Positions 41,223 through 48,422 of a DNA stretch of 64,000 nucleotides are shown in pieces. The stretch comes from Hyphomicrobiales bacterium (GTDB lineage: Bacteria; Pseudomonadota; Alphaproteobacteria; Rhizobiales; Rhizobiaceae), in contig PAPH01000022.1 of assembly GCA_002709005.1 (NCBI GenBank), positions 1-64,000 on the forward strand. The letters are read 5' to 3'. The translations under genes were made by a program, and so were the position numbers. The notes beneath the pieces were generated by a model. The model was given only the letters and a program-made list of their open reading frames with translations, was not told where the DNA came from and did no database searches. Position 1 is the stretch's first letter. The number at the start of each line of letters is the position of its first letter.

Positions 41223-42731
41223 TTACGCCGCTGCTCCCTTTGTGGAGACGCCCATGGCGGCGCCGACGATGGCTTCCTCGGAGATCTCCGATTGCGCGAG
41301 CGTGGCCACCACGCGCCCCTCGCGGAACACGGCGACGCGATCGCACAGATGGACGAGTTCGGGGGTGTCGGAACTCAGGAGAATGACGAGCTTTCCCTCG
41401 CGCGCGAAAGATTGCAGCATCAGGTAGATCTCACGCTTTGTCTCGATATCGACGCCACGGGTGGGGTCGTTGAGAAGCAGCACCGAGGGCTCGAGCGGCA
41501 GCCATTTGGCGAGCGCCACCTTCTGCTGGTTGCCGCCGGACAGCGCCTGAACCGCCCGATCGACATCGCCCCTGATCGTCAGGCGTCGGGCGAGATCGGC
41601 CACGAGATCGCGTTCAGCCGCGCGGTCGCGCAAGCCGTGCTTGGTCAACCTGCCGAGCGAGGGCAGCAGAAGGTTCGAGGCGATCGAGTGCGGCAGCACC
41701 AGTCCCTCATGCTTGCGGTCGGCCGGAATGTAGGCGAGGCCCGCGGCATTGGCGGTCTCGACGCTTTTGAAGGGGCCGCGGTCGCCCGAGATTTCGGAGG
41801 TTTCGGCGGATGCGGGGATCGCGCCGTAAAGGCCGAGCAGGAAATCCTCCTGGCCCTGTCCGACGAGGCCGCCGATGCCGACGATCTCGCCCGCCGATGC
41901 GTGGAAATCGATGTCGCGCGCCAAGCCGGCGGAGAATTTCTTCAGATTGATGAGTTCGGCGCCGGTCGCGCCTTCCAAGCGGGGCGGAAACAGGTCGCCC
42001 GCGTCACGGCCGACCATCAGCCGCACCAGCCCCTCATTGTCGACGCCGGCGAGCGGCTGGTCCGCGGTCACCACGCCGTCCTTGAGAATCGTGACGTGGG
42101 AGCAGAGCGCCTGAACTTCGTTGAGACGGTGGGAAATATAAAGAAGCGCGATGCCTTCGTCGCGCAGCTTGCGGATCAGATCCGCCAGAATGCCGGCCTC
42201 GTGGGCCGAGAGCGACGAGGTGGGCTCGTCGAGAATAAGCACCCGCGGCTTGCGGTAGAGCGCCTTGGCAATCTCCACCATCTGCCGGCGCCCGAGCGGC
42301 AGGTCGCCGACCGGCATGTCGAGCGGTTCGGTCAGGCCGACCCTCTCGCAGACCTCGGCCACGGAGGTGGCGAGCTTGCCGTAGTCGATGAGGCCGAACC
42401 GGCGCGGCGATGCGCCGAGACCGATATTCTCGGCGATGGAAAGTTCCGCGGCCAAACTGAGTTCCTGCTGGACCACAGCAATTCCGGCTTCGCGCGCCGC
42501 CGCTGGACTGAAGCGCGAAACCGGGTGTCCGTCGACGACGACATCCCCCTCGTCGGGCTGCAAGGCACCCGAGAGCAGATTGATGAGCGTGGATTTTCCG
42601 GCGCCGTTCTCTCCAAGGAGAGCGTGGACGCGTCCCGGCTCAAGGGCGATATCGACGCCCTTGAGCACGGGGTTTCCGAAAAATCCCTTGAACACCCGCC
42701 TGGCTTCAAGCAGGGGCATGGAATTCGTCAT
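41223..42731 (-). CDS. Ribose-type ABC transporter ATP-binding protein (tandem domains)
   Basis: The 502 residues contain two nucleotide-binding domains in tandem, as in RbsA, MglA and XylG. The first has Walker A LLGENGAGKSTLINLLSGAL (about residue 38) and Walker B VLILDEPTSSLSAHE with the switch YISHRLNEV. The second has the degenerate Walker A usual for this family (GGLVGQGQEDF), signature LSGGNQQKVALAKWL and LLLNDPTRGVDIETK, where the usual catalytic glutamate is Asn-Asp. It lies 25 bases after the binding protein gene. It energises the importer of the D-amino-acid operon. Confidence 0.95.
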   Translation of the reverse strand: MTNSMPLLEARRVFKGFFGNPVLKGVDIALEPGRVHALLGENGAGKSTLINLLSGALQPDEGDVVVDGHPVSRFSPAAAREAGIAVVQQELSLAAELSIAENIGLGASPRRFGLIDYGKLATSVAEVCERVGLTEPLDMPVGDLPLGRRQMVEIAKALYRKPRVLILDEPTSSLSAHEAGILADLIRKLRDEGIALLYISHRLNEVQALCSHVTILKDGVVTADQPLAGVDNEGLVRLMVGRDAGDLFPPRLEGATGAELINLKKFSAGLARDIDFHASAGEIVGIGGLVGQGQEDFLLGLYGAIPASAETSEISGDRGPFKSVETANAAGLAYIPADRKHEGLVLPHSIASNLLLPSLGRLTKHGLRDRAAERDLVADLARRLTIRGDVDRAVQALSGGNQQKVALAKWLPLEPSVLLLNDPTRGVDIETKREIYLMLQSFAREGKLVILLSSDTPELVHLCDRVAVFREGRVVATLAQSEISEEAIVGAAMGVSTKGAAA

Positions 42732-42756
42732 CGGTTACGACCTTCTCGCTTCCGAC

Positions 42757-43821
42757 TTACTGCGCCAGCAGCTTGTCGAAGAGCGCCTGATCGTAATCGG
42801 AATAGATATAGCCGTCTGCCGGGAACTGGTCGGCGCGTTCCAGGTAGCTGTCGATATTGTCATCGTTGATGACCGGCAGCGGAACCTTGACGAAGGCCGG
42901 AACATCCTTGCCCTCGAGCGCTTGGACGGCGGTATAGACCGACAGCGCGCCGAGCCAGTTCGGCTGCATTGTCGCCCAACCGGAGAGACCCTTTTCCTTC
43001 CACAGTTCGAGGAACTGGCGGGCGTTTTCGCCGGTGGTCGGCACCTGTTCGCGGCCCTGACGGTCGAAGGCGAGAACCGAACCGGCCGACAATGCGCCGC
43101 CCAGCGACAGCACGCCGTCGATCTCCGGATTGGCGAAGAGCAGGCTGGTCATGGCTTCCTGGGCCGGCGCGACGTTGTACTCGGTGTTGGTCTCGGTGAT
43201 GATTTCGAGGCCGGGATTGGCGTCGAGCACCGGCTGCGCGCCCTTGCGGCGGTCGTCGCTCACAGAGATGCCGGCCGGGCCGTTCATGACGATGATCTTG
43301 CCCTTGCCGCCGAGCTGATCGACCATCCACTGCGCGGCGGTCGAACCCCATTCGCTGGAATCGGTGTTGATCTTGGCGGTGACGTTGTCGGTGTTGACGA
43401 GGCTGTCGAAATTGACGATCGCGATGCCTTTTTCACAGGCGTCCGAGATCACGCGGTCGAGCGCGTTGGAGGAACCGGCGATCACCACGATGGCGTCGAC
43501 ATTGGCATCGATCATCGACTGGATCTGCTGGATCTGCGTCTGTGCGTTGCCCTGGGCGTCGGTGATCATCAGTTCGTCGACGAGACCTTCTTCCTTCAGC
43601 CGGTCGACTTCATCCGAGATGGTGCCTTCGGTCTGCTTCATCCATGTCGGGACCGAATAGATGTTCGCCCAGCCGATGGTGTAGGGCGCTTCGCGATCGC
43701 CCTTCATGCATTTCGCCGCCGCCGAAGCCGCGGTGCTGCCCGCTGCCATCATCGAGACGGCCGCGATGCCCAAGAGCAGTGCGCGATGGCTCCTGGAAAC
43801 GAGTGAACCTGACAATTTCAT
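42757..43821 (-). CDS. Ribose-type periplasmic substrate-binding protein
   Basis: The 354-residue protein is of the periplasmic-binding-protein type I (LacI-like) fold. The signal peptide covers about residues 1-35 (RALLLGIAAVSMMAAGSTAA, cleavage after ASA). Mature features are VDAIVVIAGSSNALDRVISD, IAIVNFDSLVNTDN and GKIIVMNGPAGISVSDDRRK. It is the first gene of the leftward operon and is divergent from the IclR regulator. Ribose-family importers also carry non-sugar ligands such as autoinducers, nucleosides and amino acid conjugates; the enzymes in the operon suggest an acylated D-amino acid or sugar-linked amino compound. Confidence 0.92.
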   Translation of the reverse strand: MKLSGSLVSRSHRALLLGIAAVSMMAAGSTAASAAAKCMKGDREAPYTIGWANIYSVPTWMKQTEGTISDEVDRLKEEGLVDELMITDAQGNAQTQIQQIQSMIDANVDAIVVIAGSSNALDRVISDACEKGIAIVNFDSLVNTDNVTAKINTDSSEWGSTAAQWMVDQLGGKGKIIVMNGPAGISVSDDRRKGAQPVLDANPGLEIITETNTEYNVAPAQEAMTSLLFANPEIDGVLSLGGALSAGSVLAFDRQGREQVPTTGENARQFLELWKEKGLSGWATMQPNWLGALSVYTAVQALEGKDVPAFVKVPLPVINDDNIDSYLERADQFPADGYIYSDYDQALFDKLLAQ

Positions 43822-43880
43822 GTAACCCTCCGTGGATTTGACCCGCGGCTCGTAAAAACACTTGCCGCATCCGGTTGTCC

Positions 43881-43911
43881 ATTATAATGTACATTTGCTC
43901 CATATACTGGA
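43881..43911. promoter_or_regulatory. AT-rich divergent promoter/operator region with two small palindromes
   Basis: TATAAT-like hexamers occur on both strands at 43881-43888. They touch the palindrome AATGTACATT (43886-43895), and TCCA-TATAC-TGGA follows at 43899-43911. The spacer separates the importer operon and the IclR gene, so repression by IclR of both directions is plausible. No convincing -35 elements were seen. Confidence 0.4.
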
Positions 43912-43991
43912 AATTTATAGTAGCCGCTTTTCGGCACCCCGCAAGAGGGGGTGAAAAATTAATCCAGAGCCGTTCGGGCGGGAGGAAGGGC

Positions 43992-44837
43992 ATGTCGATT
44001 GACAGCACGTGGGGAAGCCAGAAAAAGATCGATGGCAGCAAGGATGGAGACAAGCCGTTGAGCACGATCGAACCGGGTATCACCGCAAAGCGCGCACGTG
44101 GCCTCGACCGCGCCTTCGAGATCCTCGATTTTCTGCGCGAGCAGAAGAGCCCGATGCGGCCCAACGAGATCGCCGTGCAGATCGGCGCGCCGCGCTCATC
44201 TGTCTACGAGCTTGTCAATCTGCTTCTGCGCAACGAGGTTCTGGAATTGGCCGGTGCCGACGGGCGCGTCTTTCTCGGCCGCAAGCTGTTCTTCCTCGGT
44301 GCGGCCTACGAGGAGCAGTTCGACTTCACCCGCGAATGCGAGGCCGCGCTGGAAATGATCGCGCGCGAGACGCGCGAGACGGCGCAGTTCTGCATGCTCG
44401 ACGGCAACAAGTACATCGTCGTGCGCATGAAGGAAGGCGCGCGCCCGTTCCGCATTTCAAGCGATGTCGGGCAGTCGGTTCCCATTCCCTGGACCGCTTC
44501 GGGACGGCTATTGGTAGCGCACATGTCCGACCAGGAAATTCTCGATTTCATCCCTCCGCAGGATTTCAAGCTGCCCAGCGGAGAATGGCTCGCCCCGGAA
44601 AGCTTCATCGCCGAGGTGCGCGGAGCTGCGGTCAAGGGCGAGTTCACCTTCGACAGCATCGTCGACAGCTTCACCCATTGCTTCGCCGTTCCCGTCATCG
44701 ATGCGGAGAGGCGCTGCGTTGCCACGCTCTGCCTCGTCGCGCCGAGAGAGGACGGCCTGGCGAATTACCGGCATTACCTGAGTGTGCTGAAAAAGGCGGC
44801 CGGCGAGCTCAGCGGAAAACCCGCGGTCCATGACTAG
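43992..44837 (+). CDS. IclR-family transcriptional regulator
   Basis: The 281-residue regulator has an N-terminal winged helix (about residues 36-95: GLDRAFEILDFLREQKSPMR, then RSSVYELVNLLLRNEVLELA) and the C-terminal GAF-like ligand domain (from about 110: CEAALEMIARETRETAQFCM, later IPWTASGRLLVAHMSDQEIL). ATG 43992 is chosen because GGAGGAAGGG lies directly before it; the open frame extends 117 bases upstream without similarity. It is divergent from the ten-gene importer operon, its likely target. It faces the HAD phosphatase gene across a 94-base convergent spacer. Confidence 0.92.
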   Translation: MSIDSTWGSQKKIDGSKDGDKPLSTIEPGITAKRARGLDRAFEILDFLREQKSPMRPNEIAVQIGAPRSSVYELVNLLLRNEVLELAGADGRVFLGRKLFFLGAAYEEQFDFTRECEAALEMIARETRETAQFCMLDGNKYIVVRMKEGARPFRISSDVGQSVPIPWTASGRLLVAHMSDQEILDFIPPQDFKLPSGEWLAPESFIAEVRGAAVKGEFTFDSIVDSFTHCFAVPVIDAERRCVATLCLVAPREDGLANYRHYLSVLKKAAGELSGKPAVHD

Positions 44838-44931
44838 GCCGTTGTCGATTCCGGCGAGATCGACCCTGCTCCAGCATCCGGCTTCCCGTTCGCGGCAATG
44901 AGATCGGGCGCGGAAGGGGTCCGCGATTTCG

Positions 44932-45675
44932 CTATTCGGTGACCGGCTGGTCGTCCAGCATGAAGCGGCGGATATCGGCGGGGTCGGCGGTGATGAGTGC
45001 GGCGCCCGCAGCCAGAAGCCGCTTTTGCTGTACCTCGCGAATACCCTCGAGATGACTGCCTCCGACGAAGCCGAAGGAGGTCATGCCGGCAGCCGTCGCC
45101 CCCTTGATGCCGTGCGGAGAATCCTCGACGACGGCGCAGTTTTCCGGACGGAACCCGAGCTCGCTGGCGGCGAAGAGAAACAGATCCGGCGCCGGCTTGC
45201 CGCGCGCGACCTGATCGCCGCTGAAGCCGCGGCCGGAGAAGCGGCTTTCCAGCCCCGCGCAACGAAGCGCCATCCCCATCCGCTCGATCGATCCGCCTGT
45301 GCCGATCGCCACTTCCGTGCCGCTGGCGATCAGCGCGTCGACGAGTTCGACCATCGGTTCGATGCGGACGAGTTCGGTTTCGAACGCGGCGAAAAGGCGA
45401 GCGTGAAACCGGTCGGCGAAATCGTCGGGGCAGGGACGCCCCAATTGCTCGCTGATGAAGTCGCAGACATTTCTCAGCGAGACGCCGAGAAAGCGGTCGC
45501 GGAGATCCTCAACCGTCACATCGGTGATGCCGAGCGCCTGCATTTCCGCGTGGAGCGAGCCAAGCGAGGTGATCTCGCTGTCGATCAGGCAGCCGTCGAG
45601 ATCGAAGATCACCAGATCCGGACGCCGGGAGGTCCTGGCGGGCTGGGCGTTGCTCATTGCGGCGGCTCCGTTCAT
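44932..45675 (-). CDS. HAD-family sugar phosphatase (beta-phosphoglucomutase-like)
   Basis: The 247-residue protein has the HAD motifs VIFDLDGCLIDSEITSLGSL (nucleophile Asp), a threonine/serine motif in VAIGTGGSIERMG, the lysine in ARGKPAPDLFLFAASELG, and the acidic motif NCAVVEDSPHGIKGATAAGM. The cap domain places it with the beta-phosphoglucomutase/phosphatase subfamily. ATG 45675 overlaps the SorC regulator stop by one base (TGATG); ATG 45657 is also possible. It is the last gene of the second ribose-type importer operon and probably acts on a phosphorylated sugar made from the imported ligand. Confidence 0.9.
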   Translation of the reverse strand: MNGAAAMSNAQPARTSRRPDLVIFDLDGCLIDSEITSLGSLHAEMQALGITDVTVEDLRDRFLGVSLRNVCDFISEQLGRPCPDDFADRFHARLFAAFETELVRIEPMVELVDALIASGTEVAIGTGGSIERMGMALRCAGLESRFSGRGFSGDQVARGKPAPDLFLFAASELGFRPENCAVVEDSPHGIKGATAAGMTSFGFVGGSHLEGIREVQQKRLLAAGAALITADPADIRRFMLDDQPVTE

Positions 45676-46685
45676 CACCGGTTCCCTTTCTGTGCGAGCT
45701 CGTCGTCCAGGAGGATGCGCGCCGTGTTTTCGTCGGTGATCAGACCGTTCGCAAGATGGCCGCTGAAGGCGGCGATGATCGCGGCGGCGCGCTGGGCGCC
45801 GGAGGCGACGATGATGACCGGCCTGCCGGGATTGGGCTCGGGCAGATAGGACGTCAGCCGCTCGTGATATTCGGCGGGCACGATCTCCCCGTCCTTGTTG
45901 ATGGCGAAGCCGAGGAATTCGCCGACCGCGCCAACCTCGATCGCCTGCCGGGTTTCGTCGGCGGTGATGAAGCCGTCCTCGAGCAACGAGGATTTCGCGC
46001 CGAAAAAGCCCATACCCATGATCAGCACCTGGGCGTCGGCGACGAGCTTGCTGATCGATTGGTAGCCCGGCTGCGCCTGAAGCACCCGCCGTTCCTCCGC
46101 CGTGTTGGTGATGATCGGCATCGGACGCGGATAGCATTCCGCTCCCAGCGCCTCGGCCATCCAGGTCACCACGTCGTGATTGTTGGCCTTGCCGTCACGC
46201 GTCAGGTTCCCCATCAGCGAGACGCAGCGGCATTTCGGCAGGTCCTGTCGCTCCAGCCGGCGCGAGAGCTCGCGCATGGTCCGGCCGTTTCCGACGCCGA
46301 GCGTATAAGGCTCGTTCGGCGGCAGGATGGTTTCGAGATAGCGCGCGCCCAGACTGCCGACCGTGGCCAGATCCTCGATGGTCTCGGATTCGTTCGGCGC
46401 CACGTCGCAATAGTTCAGGTCGAACTTCTCGCGCAGCCGCTCGGCGAGCTCGATGCAGTCGGTCAGTGCGTGCTTGAGCCGGAACTCGATCAGCCCCGAG
46501 CGGTGCGCGAGCGCCATGAGGCGCTGGACCACCTGCCGGGAGACCTGCATCTCCTTGGCGATCTGGTCCTGCGTCCGCTGCTTCTCATAGGAAAGCCAGG
46601 CCGCGCGCGCCGCAAGGTCGAGGCGCCGGTCGGGATTATCAACCGGATAGCGCGGAACCGACTTTTTCACTTCATCCGTACTCAC
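45675..46685 (-). CDS. SorC/DeoR-type sugar-binding transcriptional regulator
   Basis: The 336 residues comprise a small N-terminal helix-turn-helix (KQRTQDQIAKEMQVSRQVVQ, about residues 35-54) and a C-terminal sugar-phosphate-binding domain related to SorC, with LGARYLETILPPNEPYTLGV and ALGAECYPRPMPIITNT. The start is GTG 46685, two bases after the upstream gene. It lies inside the operon of the second importer and most likely controls it from the palindrome at 52135-52150. SorC-type effectors are phosphorylated sugars, in line with the HAD phosphatase that follows. Confidence 0.9.
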   Translation of the reverse strand: MSTDEVKKSVPRYPVDNPDRRLDLAARAAWLSYEKQRTQDQIAKEMQVSRQVVQRLMALAHRSGLIEFRLKHALTDCIELAERLREKFDLNYCDVAPNESETIEDLATVGSLGARYLETILPPNEPYTLGVGNGRTMRELSRRLERQDLPKCRCVSLMGNLTRDGKANNHDVVTWMAEALGAECYPRPMPIITNTAEERRVLQAQPGYQSISKLVADAQVLIMGMGFFGAKSSLLEDGFITADETRQAIEVGAVGEFLGFAINKDGEIVPAEYHERLTSYLPEPNPGRPVIIVASGAQRAAAIIAAFSGHLANGLITDENTARILLDDELAQKGNR

Positions 46686-46687
46686 GG

Positions 46688-47404
46688 TCAGAGTTTGAGA
46701 ATACGGGCGATATTACCCCCGACGATCTTATTATAAGCGTCGGTGTCCTCGGTCGCGCTACTCATTTTCTGAAATTCGAACGTGTAATCCACGAAAGGCG
46801 AGTCCGTGCCCCAGATCACCTTGTCGGCGCCCGCCTCGCGGACCGCTGTCTGGATCTCGAAAATCGGTGCCCGCGATGTTTCTAGATAGAGGTTCGGATA
46901 CTGGATGGCGAAGCGGATCGCCTGATCGACCGACCAGAAGAAGCCCATATGCGCCATGATCAGCGTGACGTTGGGAAAGCGCTCGGCCATCAGGGCGAAT
47001 TCCGGCGGGCAGTTATAGAGGTCGCTCGCGCCGTGAACGACAATCGGAATATCGTATTCCTCGCAGGCCGCGAACAGCGGATCGCACAGTTTCGGATCCG
47101 ACAGGTGATAGCCGCCGATGGTCGGGTGCAGTTTCAGTCCCTTGAAGCCGTAGGTCTCGACGCAGCGCCGCACCTCGTCGACGGCGTTGTCGTTCCACGG
47201 ATTGACCGCGCAATAGGGAATGAGCCGGTCGGGGAATTCCTTGTGAGCGTCGCGGATCGGCTCGTTGGAGAAGTCGCCCTCGACGAAGGGAAACATCACC
47301 GCCTTTTCGACACCCGCCTTGTCGAGCTTGGCGACGAGGTCGGCGCCCGACTGGTGCGCCTTCCTGATGGTGCCGACGTGATTATGGGAATCGATGATCG
47401 TCAT
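46688..47404 (-). CDS. Amidohydrolase family protein (COG2159 type)
   Basis: This 238-residue metal-dependent hydrolase starts MTIIDSHNHVGTI (HxH at residues 7-9). It continues with GFKGLKLHPTIGGYHLSD, the metal histidines in IPIVVHGASDLYN and LIMAHMGFF, and the metal aspartate in KVIWGTDSPFVDY. It is short for its family. AGGAGG lies before ATG 47404. It sits between the permease and the SorC regulator in the second importer operon; a lactonase, decarboxylase or deaminase role on the imported sugar-like compound is possible. Confidence 0.87.
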   Translation of the reverse strand: MTIIDSHNHVGTIRKAHQSGADLVAKLDKAGVEKAVMFPFVEGDFSNEPIRDAHKEFPDRLIPYCAVNPWNDNAVDEVRRCVETYGFKGLKLHPTIGGYHLSDPKLCDPLFAACEEYDIPIVVHGASDLYNCPPEFALMAERFPNVTLIMAHMGFFWSVDQAIRFAIQYPNLYLETSRAPIFEIQTAVREAGADKVIWGTDSPFVDYTFEFQKMSSATEDTDAYNKIVGGNIARILKL

Positions 47405-47426
47405 GGCCGGTTTCCTCCTGCTGGTT

Positions 47427-48410
47427 CTAGGTTCGGCGCTTCAGTCCGCCCACCGCCATAGCGAGGAGGATGAAGCCGCCATTGAGTGCGAAACGATAGG
47501 GCGCCCCCAGCCCGACAATGGTCAGGCCGTTGCCCAGAAATCCGATGAACAGCGCGCCGATCAGCGTGCCGGGAATGCTGATGCCGCCCTGTTTGGAAAA
47601 CAGGGTGCCGAGGAAGACGGCCGCGAAGGCATCGAGCAGGAACGGCTCGGCGCCGCGCGGCATGGCCACCCCGGTGCGCGAGGCGAGCGCCACACCGCCG
47701 ATGGCCGCGAGCACGCCGGATGCGACGAAGCCGAGCGCGAAGACCGAGCGGATGGACAGACCCGCCAGATAGGCGGCGCGCACATTGGCGCCGATTGCCC
47801 GGGCACGCCGCGAGAAGCTGGTGATCGACATCAGCGCCCAGACCACGAGAAACAGGACGACCGCCAAAATGATGAGCGTCGCCACCGGTCCGATGTTGCC
47901 TTGGCCGAGGAAGAGGAAGTTCTGCGTCAGGCCGCGCGGCAGCGAGAACAGGATCTGCGGTTCGGCGCCGTTGGAGAGAATGAGTTCGCCCGAGCGGATG
48001 ATGAACATCATGCCCAGCGTTCCGATGATCGCCGGCACGCCGACATAGGCGGCGAGAATGCCGTTGATCCCGCCGGCGACGATGCCGAAGATCACGGGGA
48101 TGACGAAGGCCATCCAGGTCGGTTCGCCGTTGATGATCAGCATGGCTGCAATCAGCCCGGCGGCATCGGCGATCTGCGCGGCAGACAGGTCCACCCCGCG
48201 CATCGACATGACGATGGCCATACCGAGCGAGATCGCGATCAGCACCGCCGACTGCCGCAATACGTTGAGCACGTTGTTGGGGTGCAGGAAGGCAGGCTGC
48301 AGGTAGTAGAAGATGGCGAGCACGGCGAGCATGCCGAAGATCGCTCCGTAGTCGCGGAGAAATCCGAGGACGGTCGCGCCGTTCGTTTTTTGTGTCAAAG
48401 CCTGGTTCAT
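47427..48410 (-). CDS. Ribose-type ABC transporter permease (RbsC family)
   Basis: The 327-residue membrane protein has the family motifs QSAVLIAISLGMAIVMSMRG, VDLSAAQIADAAGLI and GVALASRTGVAMPRGAEPFL with AAVFLGTLFSKQGGISIPG. It lies 12 bases after the fused ATPase-permease gene, whose C-terminal permease half is its expected partner, so the pore is again built from two different permeases. AGGCCGGAGAG precedes ATG 48410. Confidence 0.92.
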   Translation of the reverse strand: MNQALTQKTNGATVLGFLRDYGAIFGMLAVLAIFYYLQPAFLHPNNVLNVLRQSAVLIAISLGMAIVMSMRGVDLSAAQIADAAGLIAAMLIINGEPTWMAFVIPVIFGIVAGGINGILAAYVGVPAIIGTLGMMFIIRSGELILSNGAEPQILFSLPRGLTQNFLFLGQGNIGPVATLIILAVVLFLVVWALMSITSFSRRARAIGANVRAAYLAGLSIRSVFALGFVASGVLAAIGGVALASRTGVAMPRGAEPFLLDAFAAVFLGTLFSKQGGISIPGTLIGALFIGFLGNGLTIVGLGAPYRFALNGGFILLAMAVGGLKRRT

Positions 48411-48422
48411 CTCTCCGGCCTC

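Noticed and set aside
41292-42869. A 525-codon frame antisense to the ABC ATPase
   Set aside because: The opposite strand encodes a complete tandem ATPase; this frame is a codon-bias shadow.
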